Counted from the first letter of the stretch, positions 7,498 to 18,301 are shown. The stretch is DNA of 64,000 nt from CADEED01 sp043747835 (GCA_043747835.1 JAYTOK010000117.1:1-64000), one strand, 5' to 3'. Made by a program: numbers and translations. Notes: generated by a model not told the origin, from the sequence alone.

Positions 7498-9585
7498 ATG
7501 TCCACGGCGGAAAAGCTCGGAAGTCTCAACGCGCCGCAACGCAAGGCGGTGACCTACGGTGAAGCAATGCCTGGCGGAAAAGGTTTCCGCTCCGGGCCGT
7601 TGCTCATCGTCGCGGGTGCTGGCACCGGCAAAACGAACACGCTCGCGCATCGGGTCGCGCACCTTGCGATGAGCGGCGCCGATCCGGCGCGCATCCTCAT
7701 GCTCACGTTCACGCGCCGTGCGGCCATCGAGATGAAGCGCCGCACCAACGAAATCCTGCGTGAAGTGCTCGACGACAAACTCGGCGGCAAGGCGAGCGCG
7801 CTCTCGCAGCGACTCACCTGGGCCGGCACATTCCATTCGACGGGCAATCGTCTGTTGCGTCACTACGCGAAGCACGTCGGCCTCGATCCCTCGTTCAGCG
7901 TCATCGACCGCGCGGACGCGGCGGATCTGCTCGACACGGTTCGCGGCGAGATGGGATTTTCGGGCAAGGGTCAGCGCTTCCCGCGTAAAGACACCTGCCT
8001 CGGCATCTATTCCTACCGCGTGAATACGCAAAGATCCCTCAAGGAAACGCTCGAAAGCCAGTACGCCTGGTGCTCGCATTTCGAGGAAGACATCGGCAAG
8101 TTGCTGCGCGGTTACGTCGAGCGCAAATCCCAGTACCGTGTGCTCGATTTCGACGACCTGCTGCTTTATTGGCACGCGATGATGAGCGAGGACAAGATCG
8201 CCAAGTCCGTCTCGGCGCATTTCGATCACATCCTCGTCGACGAATACCAGGACACGAACAAACTGCAGGGCGACATCCTGCAGGCGCTGCGCCCCGACGG
8301 TCAGGGCGTCACCGTCGTCGGTGACGACGCGCAGGCGATCTACGCATTTCGCGCCGCCGCGGTCGAGAACATCTCGGGCTTTCCCGATCGCTTCCGCCCG
8401 AAGGCGGAGACGATCACGCTCGCGCAGAACTATCGTTCGAGCCAGAGCGTGCTGGATGCGGCGAACGCGCTGATGGCGGAGGCGCCGCGCCAGTACCGCA
8501 AGCATCTGCTGTCGATGCGCGGCCAGGGGCCGCGTCCGAAACTGGTCACCGTGGACGATCTGCCGACGCAGGCCGAATTCATCTGCACACGCGTCCTCGC
8601 CGCGCGTGAAGCGGGCGTGCCGCTCAAGCGCCAGGCCGTCCTGTTCCGCACGGGCTCGCACAGCGACCTGCTCGAGATCGAGCTCGTGAAGCGCAAGATC
8701 CCGTTCGTGAAGTACGGCGGCCTCAAGTTCCTCGAAGCGGAGCACGTGAAAGACCTGCTCGGTGTGCTGCGCTGGGCGGACAATCCGCGGAACCTGATCG
8801 CGGCGTTCCGCGTGCTGCAGTTCATGCCCGGCATGGGTCCCACGAACGCGAAGCGCGCGGTCGACCACTTCGTGTCGAAGAATTTTCTGTGGGCGGGTCT
8901 CGAGAGTTTCGAACCGCCGAGCGAATCGAGAATCGCGTGGAAGAAATGCGTCGATCTGTTCACCGCGCTCACCGAGCCGAATCGTGAGTGGCGCGGCCAG
9001 ATCAACATGATCCGTGAATGGTACAAGCCGCACATGGAACGCCTGTACGACCACGTGCACACGCGTATCGGCGATCTCGACCAGCTCGAGTTGCTGTCGT
9101 CGCAGTATGCGACGCGCGAGCGCTTCATCACCGAGCTCACGCTCGATCCGCCGAACGCCAGCAGCGATCTCGCCGGCCAGGCACACCAGGACGAAGACAC
9201 CCTCGTGATCTCGACGATCCATTCCGCCAAGGGCATGGAGTGGGATCACGTATACGTCATGAACGTCGTCGAGGGCAGCTTCCCGAACGAGTTCTCCGCG
9301 GGCAAAGCGGAGTCGATCGAGGAAGAGCGTCGACTGCTTTACGTGGCGATGACCCGCGCGCGTAACGAACTCAACTGCATCGTGCCGCTGCGGTTCCAGG
9401 TCACGAGCCAGCCGAAGACGTCGGATGGACACGTGTACGGCGGCCGTAGCCGCTTCCTGACCGAGAAGGTCATGAAGTGCTTCGACGAACAGACTTTCCA
9501 GAGCGCGAACGTCGAGGCGAAGTTCGAAGCCGCGGCGGACTCGAGCACGATCGACGTTGCGTCGCGCCTGAAGCAGATGTGGTAG
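7498..9585 (+). CDS. UvrD/Rep-family superfamily 1 DNA helicase
   Basis: 695 residues with the SF1A helicase motifs in order: Walker A GAGTGKTNT (about 40-48), motif Ia TFTRRAAIEMKRR, motif II DEYQDTN (about 248), motif III GDDAQAIYAFRAA, motif IV QNYRSS, motif V HSAKGMEWDHVYV (about 575) and motif VI YVAMTRARNEL (about 615). It should unwind DNA 3'-5' using ATP in repair or replication restart. It resembles Rep/PcrA/UvrD but lacks the long C-terminal extension of full-length UvrD, so it may be a second, accessory helicase. It is preceded by a divergent promoter region and followed immediately by a palindromic repeat. Confidence 0.95.
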   Translation: MSTAEKLGSLNAPQRKAVTYGEAMPGGKGFRSGPLLIVAGAGTGKTNTLAHRVAHLAMSGADPARILMLTFTRRAAIEMKRRTNEILREVLDDKLGGKASALSQRLTWAGTFHSTGNRLLRHYAKHVGLDPSFSVIDRADAADLLDTVRGEMGFSGKGQRFPRKDTCLGIYSYRVNTQRSLKETLESQYAWCSHFEEDIGKLLRGYVERKSQYRVLDFDDLLLYWHAMMSEDKIAKSVSAHFDHILVDEYQDTNKLQGDILQALRPDGQGVTVVGDDAQAIYAFRAAAVENISGFPDRFRPKAETITLAQNYRSSQSVLDAANALMAEAPRQYRKHLLSMRGQGPRPKLVTVDDLPTQAEFICTRVLAAREAGVPLKRQAVLFRTGSHSDLLEIELVKRKIPFVKYGGLKFLEAEHVKDLLGVLRWADNPRNLIAAFRVLQFMPGMGPTNAKRAVDHFVSKNFLWAGLESFEPPSESRIAWKKCVDLFTALTEPNREWRGQINMIREWYKPHMERLYDHVHTRIGDLDQLELLSSQYATRERFITELTLDPPNASSDLAGQAHQDEDTLVISTIHSAKGMEWDHVYVMNVVEGSFPNEFSAGKAESIEEERRLLYVAMTRARNELNCIVPLRFQVTSQPKTSDGHVYGGRSRFLTEKVMKCFDEQTFQSANVEAKFEAAADSSTIDVASRLKQMW

Positions 9586-9627
9586 GGACTGGCTCCATTT
9601 TCGGTCCTCCGAAAATGGTGCCTGTCC
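9586..9627. repeat. Imperfect 19-bp inverted repeat directly after the helicase stop
   Basis: Left arm 9586-9604 (GGACTGGCTCCATTTTCGG) and right arm 9609-9627 pair at 17 of 19 positions around a 4-base loop. The left arm begins at the first base after the TAG stop. It belongs with the other stop-adjacent repeats of this window. It may also act as a 3'-end hairpin, although no T-run follows at once. Confidence 0.85.
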
Positions 9628-9646
9628 CTTTCTTCGCCGCGTAATT

Positions 9647-9668
9647 GGAAATGGGGAATGTCCCCATT
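9647..9668. repeat. Short GGGGA/TCCCC palindrome
   Basis: The arms AATGGGGA (9650-9657) and TCCCCATT (9661-9668) pair perfectly around ATG. The 22-base stretch 9647-9668 matches 21 of 22 bases of the right arm of the large palindrome at 37755-37776, so the two are copies of one element. It lies 12 bases before the stop of the minus-strand methyltransferase gene. Confidence 0.8.
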
Positions 9669-9680
9669 GTTCTTCCGACC

Positions 9681-10583
9681 TTAGTTCGCTGACCCATTTT
9701 TCTTCCTGAACTTCAGCGTAAAGCGATCGCTCTCTCCGATCGCCTCGTACTTCTCGCGATCCCGGTTCCCCAGCCGGTAGTTTGGCGGCAACGTCCAGAC
9801 ACCCTGCGGATGATCTTTCGTGTCCTTCGGGTTCGCGTTGATCTCGGATCGATCGACGAGCTCGAACCCTACGCTCCGGATCAGTTCGATCGCGAACTCC
9901 TCGTTCACATACCCGGATGCCGCGCGCGGATCCTGCGGCTTGGCGGGGTCGCCACGATGGTCGACGACGCCCAGGATGCCGCCCGGCTTCAGCGCCCGGT
10001 GCATCGCCTGGAACGTTTCCCTCGCGATGCCGAGGCTCATCCAGTTGTGCACGTTGCGGAAGCTGAGGACCAGATCCGCGCTGCCCGCCGGCGCGATGAG
10101 CGCGCCCGCGCCGAGCGCCGTGACCTCGACCTTGCCGTAGAGCACAGGATGGGCGGCGAGCTTGTCGGCGAAACTCTTCAGGCTGCTGGTGACGAAGGCA
10201 TTCCCGGGCGCTGGTGCCAGTTGGGCGGTGTAGAGCTTTCCGTGTTCCGCGAGCAGCGGCGCCAGGATTTCTGTGTACCACCCGTCCGCGCCCGGCCAAA
10301 CCTCGACGACTGTCATGTCGGGCTTCAGGCCGAAGAACAGCAGTGTCTCGAGCGGGTGCCGCCGCGCGTCGCGCGCGCGGTTTTCCGCGCTGCGGTGTTC
10401 CGACGCGAGAACGGTTTCGATCGCGGCGGCGGTGGCCGCATCGCGCGGGGGCGAGGGCGAGGGAGCGGGCGAGGGAGCGGGCGTTGCGGTGGGCGGCGGT
10501 GGCGCGTGCGAGTTCGGCGGCGAAGCGCAGGCGCCGATCAATGCCGCGACGGCAAACCCAGGAAAAAGAAAACGCCACCTCAT
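9681..10583 (-). CDS. Putative class I SAM-dependent methyltransferase, lipoprotein-like
   Basis: 300 residues. The first 20 residues form a lipoprotein signal (FAVAALIGAC, predicted acylated Cys near 19), followed by a Pro/Ala/Ser-rich linker of about 25 residues. Then comes a Rossmann-type methyltransferase domain: motif I VVEVWPGADGWYTEIL, an acidic loop, DLVLSFRNVHNWM and ALKPGGILGVVDHRG. This architecture fits predicted methyltransferases of the COG4798 type, which commonly carry signal peptides; I give that name from memory. The puzzle is that SAM is cytoplasmic, so an exported enzyme may have another role. The ends of this gene and the helicase gene converge on the repeats at 9586-9668. 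Confidence 0.8.
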   Translation of the reverse strand: MRWRFLFPGFAVAALIGACASPPNSHAPPPPTATPAPSPAPSPSPPRDAATAAAIETVLASEHRSAENRARDARRHPLETLLFFGLKPDMTVVEVWPGADGWYTEILAPLLAEHGKLYTAQLAPAPGNAFVTSSLKSFADKLAAHPVLYGKVEVTALGAGALIAPAGSADLVLSFRNVHNWMSLGIARETFQAMHRALKPGGILGVVDHRGDPAKPQDPRAASGYVNEEFAIELIRSVGFELVDRSEINANPKDTKDHPQGVWTLPPNYRLGNRDREKYEAIGESDRFTLKFRKKNGSAN

Positions 10584-10620
10584 CTCAGGTCTCCGGTTGA
10601 CGGAACATCCCCAAGCTAGA

Positions 10621-10648
10621 GGGAAAAAGAACCCCGCGCGCGGCGGGT
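10621..10648 (-). terminator. Likely rho-independent terminator of the RRM gene
   Basis: On the minus strand the sequence reads AAACCCGCCGCGCGCGGGGTT, a GC-rich stem, followed by CTTTTTCCC. It begins about 40 bases after the RRM gene stop and before the methyltransferase start. Confidence 0.6.
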
Positions 10649-10685
10649 TTCCTTTGAAAACTGGTTCTGTGTCGGCCCGACGCGT

Positions 10686-10970
10686 TCAGCGGCGGAACGG
10701 ACCGCCCGCACCCTGACGCGGACGCGGCGGACGTTCTTGCGCTTCATTCACGCGCAGCGGCCGGCCGTTCATCTGGTACCCGTTGAGGCCCTGGATTGCG
10801 GCTTGCGCTTCGCCTGAACCCATCTCGACGAATCCGAACCCACGGGGCTTGCCCGTTTCGCGGTCGTTGATGAGCTTTACGGAGTCGACCTTCCCGTGAC
10901 GCTCGAAGAGAACTTTGATGTCCTCCTCGGTCGCGGAGAAGGGCAGATTGCCCACATAGATCGTCGTCAT
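10686..10970 (-). CDS. RNA recognition motif (RRM) protein
   Basis: 94 residues holding a single RRM domain: RNP2 TIYVGNLPF near the start and RNP1 RGFGFVEM near residue 47, with the usual beta-alpha-beta spacing. A short Pro/Arg/Gly tail follows (RPPRPRQGAGGPFRR). Small bacterial RRM proteins bind single-stranded RNA and are often cold-induced. I chose the ATG at 10970 (MTTIYVGN) because the family starts there; the upstream extension is unlike it. A terminator follows. The 241-bp region upstream (10971-11211) must hold the promoter and 5' leader. Confidence 0.92.
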   Translation of the reverse strand: MTTIYVGNLPFSATEEDIKVLFERHGKVDSVKLINDRETGKPRGFGFVEMGSGEAQAAIQGLNGYQMNGRPLRVNEAQERPPRPRQGAGGPFRR

Positions 10971-11211
10971 CCCAGACTTCTCGCTCAAAACGTGCGGATT
11001 AACTACAGGTCGAGGGTCCAAGCCCGCGCCTGCACCACCTGGCATCGAACGCCAAAGATGCTACTCCTCGTTTTGAGAAGCTGTAAACAATGGGCGGGAA
11101 GGGGGAGCGGCCGCGGCCACATTCGGTCAAACCGCCTTGTTTCACGGGCAAAGTCGCGCGCAAAACGCAGGCTGGTAGCGCTCACCCCTCGGGGCGGACG
11201 CCGCACCACAG
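10971..11211. other. Intergenic region between speA and the RRM gene
   Basis: 241 bp with no convincing gene. It should hold the end of the speA transcript and the promoter and leader of the RRM gene, both on the minus strand. Near 11186-11200 a CCCC-GA-GGGG mini-hairpin lies just beyond the speA stop without a T-run. I see no clear -10/-35 pair. Confidence 0.4.
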
Positions 11212-13176
<1,965 letters not shown>

Positions 13177-13223
13177 GATGGCGCGCACGATACCAAATGG
13201 TGTCTGCAAGTAAACGCTTAAGG

Positions 13224-14069
13224 TCAGGTAGCGCCGGTGGCGATCGGTCGTGCCGGATCGCGAATCCACTCGCTCCAAGAGCCGGCGTACAGGCGCGCAC
13301 CCGGCAAACCCGCATATTCGAGCGCGAGCAGCGTCTGACACGCCGTGACGCCGGAACCGCACATGGAGACGATCGCGGACGGCGGCAACGCGCCGCGCAG
13401 CACGTCGAACCGTCGCCGCAACTGCGCCGCGGGCAGGAACTTTCCGTCCGCGCTCAAGTTTCCGAGAAACGGGTGATTGCGCGCTCCCGGCACGTGGCCC
13501 GCAATCGTGTCGAGCGTTTCGTTGCGGCCCGCGAATCGCTCGGCACCGCGCGCGTCGAGCAGCAGGGTGCCCGGCCGGCGCACGGCCTGCCCGACTTCCG
13601 CGGCGGTGAGGGCGGCGCGCTCGTCGACTCGTGCTTCGAGGGTGCGCGGCAGCGGCGCGAGACTTTCGCGCTCGAGCGGCAGACCCGCCGCGCGCCAGGC
13701 CGCGATGCCGCCGTCGAGCACCGCGACTTTCGTGAGGCCGATCCAGCGTGCGAGCCACCAGAAGCGCGCGGCATAAGCGCCCGGACCCTGGTCGTAGGCG
13801 ACCACCTGACAATTTGCGTCGACTCCCGCCGTGCCGATACGTCGCGCGAATGCACTGGCGTCCGGCAATGGATGGCGCCCCGAAGTCGCGGTCACCGGGC
13901 TCGACAGATCGCGATCGAGGTGCAGGTACTGCGCACCGGGAAGATGCGCCGCGGCGAATTCAGTCTCGCCCCAGCTCGTGTTCGCGAGGTCGAAACGGCA
14001 ATCGAACACGAGAAAATCGCGCCGGGTCGCGAGCGTCGCGGCGTCGATTAATGTGGTGTAAGGGTTCAT
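13224..14069 (-). CDS. sseA: 3-mercaptopyruvate/thiosulfate sulfurtransferase (double rhodanese)
   Basis: 281 residues with two rhodanese domains. The first is inactive and contains the family signatures WGETEFAAAHLPGAQYL and YDQGPGAYAARFWWL. The second has the active-site loop CGSGVTA with catalytic Cys237. This loop, with Ser-Gly-Val-Thr after the Cys, is typical of 3-mercaptopyruvate sulfurtransferases rather than thiosulfate sulfurtransferases. It transfers sulfur from mercaptopyruvate to a thiol acceptor or cyanide. The ATG at 14069 was chosen over an upstream Ala/Arg-rich extension. It is divergent from the GST gene at 14093, 23 bases away. Confidence 0.92.
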   Translation of the reverse strand: MNPYTTLIDAATLATRRDFLVFDCRFDLANTSWGETEFAAAHLPGAQYLHLDRDLSSPVTATSGRHPLPDASAFARRIGTAGVDANCQVVAYDQGPGAYAARFWWLARWIGLTKVAVLDGGIAAWRAAGLPLERESLAPLPRTLEARVDERAALTAAEVGQAVRRPGTLLLDARGAERFAGRNETLDTIAGHVPGARNHPFLGNLSADGKFLPAAQLRRRFDVLRGALPPSAIVSMCGSGVTACQTLLALEYAGLPGARLYAGSWSEWIRDPARPIATGAT

Positions 14070-14092
14070 GGCGCATCTTACAATCCGTGGCG

Positions 14093-14761
14093 ATGGCCAT
14101 CGACGTCTATTGGGGAAGCGGCAGTCCTTACTCCTGGCGAGTGTTGCTCGCGCTGGAGCACAAAGGGTTGCCGTACAACAGCCACCTGCTGTCGCTCGAC
14201 ATGCAGGAGCACAAATCGCCACACATGCTCGCGCTGAATCCGCGCGGCCGCGTGCCGACGCTGAAGGACGGCGACTACGTCGTCTTCGAATCGCTGGCCG
14301 TGATGTACTACCTCGAGCGAAAGTATCCGGCTAAGCCGCTGTTCGGCGATTCGCCCGAAGAAGGCGCGGTCATCATGCGCGTGTGCTGCGAGTTCCAGGC
14401 GTACATCGAAGACCACGTCATGCGCGTCGCGCGCGCGGTGCTGATGCGTCGCGAGGATTCGCGCTCCGATCTCGTGACGAACTCGATGCTCGTGGCGGCG
14501 GGTGAGGCGCGCACGATCGAGATGCGCCTGTCCAAGGGCGACTGGATCGTCGGCGACAAACCCGGTGCCGCCGACTACATGATCTATCCCGGCATTCGTT
14601 TGCTGATGCGCGCGCTCGCGCGTCCCGAGGCAAGCGATCTCTCGTCGCGCTTCATGCCGGTCGAAGCCAACTATCCCGCGCTCAGCCAGTGGCTGACGCG
14701 AGTCGAAACGCTGCCGGGATTCGAGCGCACGTATCCGCCGCACTGGCGCGACAAGAACTGA
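14093..14761 (+). CDS. Glutathione S-transferase family protein
   Basis: 222 residues. The thioredoxin-like domain opens with GSGSPYSWRVLLALEHKGLP, with a Ser/Tyr near the glutathione thiol site, followed by NPRGRVPTLKDGDYVVFESLAVMYYL, the usual cis-Pro and Glu-Ser glutathione contacts. The C-terminal helical domain includes GDKPGAADYMIYPGIRLLMR. The start is the ATG at 14093; it is 23 bases from the divergent sulfurtransferase start. Substrate unknown. The homospermidine synthase gene begins about 65 bases downstream. Confidence 0.92.
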   Translation: MAIDVYWGSGSPYSWRVLLALEHKGLPYNSHLLSLDMQEHKSPHMLALNPRGRVPTLKDGDYVVFESLAVMYYLERKYPAKPLFGDSPEEGAVIMRVCCEFQAYIEDHVMRVARAVLMRREDSRSDLVTNSMLVAAGEARTIEMRLSKGDWIVGDKPGAADYMIYPGIRLLMRALARPEASDLSSRFMPVEANYPALSQWLTRVETLPGFERTYPPHWRDKN

Positions 14762-14825
14762 CCGCTCTCTCGGTGGCATCGCCGGGAGTTGGTTGATACC
14801 CTCACGGCCTGTTCTGGACGGGCAA

Positions 14826-16241
14826 ATGATGCACAACAAGATTCTGATCGAATTTCCTGGACGATTGATCTTCATCGGCTTCGGCAGCATTGGTCAGGGC
14901 ACGCTGCCGCTCGTGCTTCGCCACATCGGAATCCCGAAAGAACGCATCACCATCATTGCTGCCGACGATCACGGCAAGCGAGTCGCCGAGTCGTACGGCG
15001 TCAAATTCGTGAATCTGCCGCTCACGCGTGACAACTACCGCCGCGAGCTCGATCAATACATCGGTCGCGGTGACTTCGTGCTCAACGTGTCGGTCGACGT
15101 GTCGTCGATCGCGCTGGTCAAGCTCTGCTGGTCGAAGGGCGCGATGTACCTGGACACCTGCATCGAACCGTGGCCGGGCGGCTACACCGACGCGACGATT
15201 CCGCACGCCAGGCGGACGAACTACGCGCTGCGCGAAGAAGCGCTGGCGCTGCGCAAGGAGAGTGTGCGCGCGCCGACGGCCGTGCTCACGCACGGCGCGA
15301 ACCCGGGTCTCGTCTCGCACTTCGTGAAGCAGGCGCTGCTCAACGTCGCCGCCGACACCGGCGTCGACGCAGGTTCGCCGACGACTCGCGACGACTGGGG
15401 TCAACTCGCGCGCAAGCTCGGCATCAAGGTGATCCACATCGCCGAGCGCGACACGCAGATCGCCGCGAAGCCGAAGGAGTTCAACGAATTCGTCAACACC
15501 TGGTCGGTGGACGGATTCGTGAGCGAAGGTCAGCAGCCGGCGGAGCTCGGCTGGGGCACACACGAAAAGAATTTCCCGCGCGACGGCAAGCGCTACGACT
15601 TCGGCAATGGATCGTCCATCTACCTGATGCAGCCTGGAGCTGCGACGCGCGTGCGCACCTGGACGCCGCGAGCCGGCCACTTCCACGGCTTCCTGATAAC
15701 GCACGGCGAGGCGATCTCGATCGCCGACTATCTATCCGTGCGCCAGAGCTCGGAAACCGTGTACCGCCCGACGGTGCACTACGCGTATCACCCGAGCGAC
15801 TCCGCCGTCGTCTCCGTGCACGAGTTCGCCGGCCGCAACTGGCACATCCAGGATCGCAAGCGCATCCTCATGGACGAGATCATCTCCGGCACGGACGAGC
15901 TCGGTGTGCTGCTCGCGGGACACAAGAAGAACGCGTACTGGTTCGGATCGACGTTGTCGATCGACGAAGCCCGCAAGCTCGCTCCCAACAACAACGCGAC
16001 GAGCCTGCAGGTCACCATTTCGTGTCTCTCGGGGATGGTCTGGGCGATGGAGAACCCGAACCTGGGGTTGGTCGAGCCCGACGAAATCGATTTCCGGCGC
16101 AATCTCGAGATCAGCCTGCCGTATCTCGGCAACGTGTCGGGCACTTACTCCGACTGGACGCCGCTGCACGATCGCGAACGGCTCTTTCCCGAAGATCTCG
16201 ACAAGACCGATCCCTGGCAGTTCAAGAACGTCCGCGTCTAG
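14826..16241 (+). CDS. hss: Homospermidine synthase
   Basis: 471 residues, the usual length of bacterial homospermidine synthase. An N-terminal Rossmann motif (LIFIGFGSIGQG) binds NAD. Conserved stretches include YLDTCIEPWPGGY, THGANPGLVSHFVKQALL, RDTQIAAKPK, EFVNTWSVDGF and AYWFGSTLSIDEAR. The enzyme oxidises putrescine with NAD, then condenses the aldehyde with a second putrescine (or takes the aminobutyl group from spermidine) and reduces the product to sym-homospermidine. I chose the first ATG of an ATGATG pair with GGACGGG upstream. Its stop shares CTAG (16238-16241) with the convergent membrane-protein gene. It fits with speA nearby as part of polyamine synthesis. Confidence 0.93.
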   Translation: MMHNKILIEFPGRLIFIGFGSIGQGTLPLVLRHIGIPKERITIIAADDHGKRVAESYGVKFVNLPLTRDNYRRELDQYIGRGDFVLNVSVDVSSIALVKLCWSKGAMYLDTCIEPWPGGYTDATIPHARRTNYALREEALALRKESVRAPTAVLTHGANPGLVSHFVKQALLNVAADTGVDAGSPTTRDDWGQLARKLGIKVIHIAERDTQIAAKPKEFNEFVNTWSVDGFVSEGQQPAELGWGTHEKNFPRDGKRYDFGNGSSIYLMQPGAATRVRTWTPRAGHFHGFLITHGEAISIADYLSVRQSSETVYRPTVHYAYHPSDSAVVSVHEFAGRNWHIQDRKRILMDEIISGTDELGVLLAGHKKNAYWFGSTLSIDEARKLAPNNNATSLQVTISCLSGMVWAMENPNLGLVEPDEIDFRRNLEISLPYLGNVSGTYSDWTPLHDRERLFPEDLDKTDPWQFKNVRV

Positions 16242-16597
16242 CGGACGGGCCGGGGATACTCGTGCGCGCTCGCGGGCTCGAGGCTCGCGAGCCTGAATCC
16301 CAGCGCGATGACGATCGTCACGAGCGTGAAGGCGCATGCCGCGAGAGTCCGCCGTACGATCTCCGCTGCCGTGAACTCCTGCGCTCCCAGCACGGGCACG
16401 CCGAAGGCGACGACCATGAACAGGGGGAGAAGATAGATCACCGCGATCGCGGCGCGCATCCAGAATGCGGCGGTGGTGTCGACGACGCAGGACGCCAGGA
16501 GTTGTCGTCGCATGGGTCGATAGATCGCTACGACGGTGATGGTGCTCGCGGCGAGCGTGATCGTGATGGCGGTCAGCAGGGCTTCCAGAGGCGTCAT
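16238..16597 (-). CDS. Small inner-membrane protein, last gene of a three-gene operon
   Basis: 119 residues with three likely transmembrane helices: residues about 4-25 (ALLTAITITLAASTITVVAI), 47-70 (MRAAIAVIYLLPLFMVVAFG) and 85-105 (LAACAFTLVTIVIALGF). No known domain. A GAGGAG ribosome site lies about 10 bases before the ATG, and the ATG overlaps the stop of the upstream TIGR01777 gene (ATGA at 16594-16597), so translation is coupled. Unknown function; perhaps a membrane partner of the two upstream products. Confidence 0.75.
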   Translation of the reverse strand: MTPLEALLTAITITLAASTITVVAIYRPMRRQLLASCVVDTTAAFWMRAAIAVIYLLPLFMVVAFGVPVLGAQEFTAAEIVRRTLAACAFTLVTIVIALGFRLASLEPASAHEYPRPVR

Positions 16598-17523
16598 TTC
16601 TTTTCTCCTCTTTCGTTCGTGATGAGAGTGCGCAGAGCGCCGTCGAGTGACGGATGCTGGAACCCGAAGCCGGCTTCCCGCAGGCGGCGGGGCGCGACAC
16701 GCTGACCTTTGATCAGCAGCTCGGCCATCTCGCCGAGACCCGCGCGCAACAGGATCGCGGGAATGCGCAGGATCAGAGGACGCCGCAGCGCGCGGGTGAG
16801 CGCGCGCTGGAACTCGCGCTGGCGGACCGGCTCCGGCGCCACCGCGTTGATGGGCCCGCTCCAGGTTTCGTCTTCGAGCGCGCGTTCGAGGACGCGCACC
16901 ATGTCGTCGATGTGGATCCACGACATCCACTGTCTCCCGTCGCCGATCACCGCGGCGCCACCGAATTTCGCCGCGAGCGCGAGTCGCTGCAGGATGCCGC
17001 CGTCGGCGCCGAGCACGAGGCCGATGCGCGGATTCACGACACGGATGCCGACGTCTTCCGCCGGCCGTGTCGCGAGCTCGCGCAACCGGCAGAGTTCCGA
17101 CTGAAAAACTCCGGCCTGTGGCGGCGACGATTCGTCGAACCACTCGTCCTCGCCCGGGCCGTAGTAGCCGATGGCACTCGCGCTGACGAGCGCACCCGGC
17201 CGTTGCGCTCGCGCGGCGCACCACGCGATCACGGCCTCGGTGGACTTCACGCGGCTGTCGATCAGCACGCGGCGCCGCGCTCCGGTCCAGGGCGGGCCGA
17301 TCGCCGCCGCGCCCGCGAGGTTCACGATGCCGTCGATGGGCGCGTCCGCGGGAATGTCGGCGAGCGCGCCAACGACGTTCACGGTTGTGCCTAACTTCTT
17401 GCGGGCCGCGGCGGCGTCGCGGCTCCACACCCAGACCGCCACGCCGCGCACGAGCAGCCGGCGAATCGCGTGGCCGCCGATGAAGCCGGTCCCACCCGTC
17501 ACCAACACGCCGCGCACTGTCAT
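16594..17523 (-). CDS. TIGR01777 family NAD(P)-dependent epimerase-like protein
   Basis: 309 residues of the extended SDR class. It begins with the dinucleotide-binding GVLVTGGTGFIGGHAIRRLL. Family marks include DGIVNLAGAAAI, LVSASAIGYYGPGEDEWFDE (catalytic Tyr region), WMSWIHIDDMVRVL and GPINAVAPEPVRQREF. It resembles YfcH/SulA-type proteins whose substrate is not settled. It overlaps both neighbours by 4 bases (ATGA), the middle of a coupled operon with the DUF4166 gene upstream and the membrane protein downstream. Confidence 0.92.
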   Translation of the reverse strand: MTVRGVLVTGGTGFIGGHAIRRLLVRGVAVWVWSRDAAAARKKLGTTVNVVGALADIPADAPIDGIVNLAGAAAIGPPWTGARRRVLIDSRVKSTEAVIAWCAARAQRPGALVSASAIGYYGPGEDEWFDESSPPQAGVFQSELCRLRELATRPAEDVGIRVVNPRIGLVLGADGGILQRLALAAKFGGAAVIGDGRQWMSWIHIDDMVRVLERALEDETWSGPINAVAPEPVRQREFQRALTRALRRPLILRIPAILLRAGLGEMAELLIKGQRVAPRRLREAGFGFQHPSLDGALRTLITNERGEKK

Positions 17524-18206
17524 TCGTCATTCTCCATCGCGCAGAAGCGACCCGTCTGGAAGAACATCTCTCCGAACCAGGGATGTACCACGATCAGCGT
17601 GAAGCGGAACCAGCCGTGTCCGAGGTCGATGTGCTCGACGCGCGTCAGGCCGGGAGAGAAAAACGCGGGCAGGGGCAGGCGGAAGCCGAGGCCGCCGAAT
17701 CGGGAGTCGCCGAATCGAAAGTCAAAATAGTAGCCGCGACTCTCGAACACCAGGACGCCGTTTTCCTCGCGGACGTCGAGCGGCATGTTGAGGCGCGCCG
17801 GCAGACGCTCGATCAGCTCGCCGTCGCGCACGAGCTTCGTGGAAGTCACGACGCTCTTGCCGCCACCTTCCCATGCGTATTCGCGCCGCCATTCCACGCC
17901 GTCACGTGTGGCGCGCACATCGACCTTGGCCGCGACATTCCGGCCGGTGCGCGGCACGACGGGCGTGCCGACCAGCGCGCCGAGCCACGCGAAGAACCGG
18001 CCGATCCCGCTCGCGTTCACGACTTCGAAAGCGCCCGCGTAGGTGACGTCGGGCGCCGTTTCGGCGAAGCGCGCGCGCACGGCCTCGGGCAATCGCTGCC
18101 ACGCGGCGGCGCCGAGCACCTGGCGGAGGCTGTGCCGCTCGACGCGTTCGGGCGCGAGAGGCAGGTCGATTGCGGTGGTGGCGATGCGCTGTTCCATGGC
18201 GGTCAT
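17520..18206 (-). CDS. DUF4166 domain protein
   Basis: 228 residues. The C-terminal three quarters match the pattern of DUF4166: RFFAWLGALVGTPVVPRTGRNV, VEWRREYAWEGGGKSVVTS, GRFCAMENDE and the LPLPAFFSPGLTRVEHIDLG segment. The fold looks like a beta-rich hydrophobic-ligand barrel, but function is unknown. Two starts are possible, ATG 18206 and ATG 18197. Its stop overlaps the start of the TIGR01777 gene. DUF4166 is often found near or fused to such epimerase-like proteins, which agrees with a shared job. It is divergent from the ArsR-type gene. Confidence 0.82.
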   Translation of the reverse strand: MTAMEQRIATTAIDLPLAPERVERHSLRQVLGAAAWQRLPEAVRARFAETAPDVTYAGAFEVVNASGIGRFFAWLGALVGTPVVPRTGRNVAAKVDVRATRDGVEWRREYAWEGGGKSVVTSTKLVRDGELIERLPARLNMPLDVREENGVLVFESRGYYFDFRFGDSRFGGLGFRLPLPAFFSPGLTRVEHIDLGHGWFRFTLIVVHPWFGEMFFQTGRFCAMENDE

Positions 18207-18301
18207 TCTGGGCGGTTGGCTCGTTTCACTGACTGACTTAATCCGGAAGCGGGTGGCTTCTGCGACGTCAGTCCCGGCTCCCGGAAGATTACCGCAGATA
18301 G

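Noticed and set aside
7465..10578. A 1037-codon open frame on the minus strand across the helicase gene
   Set aside because: Long antisense frames are common in GC-rich genes. The helicase on the plus strand has all motifs, and the antisense product is Arg/His-rich with no domain.
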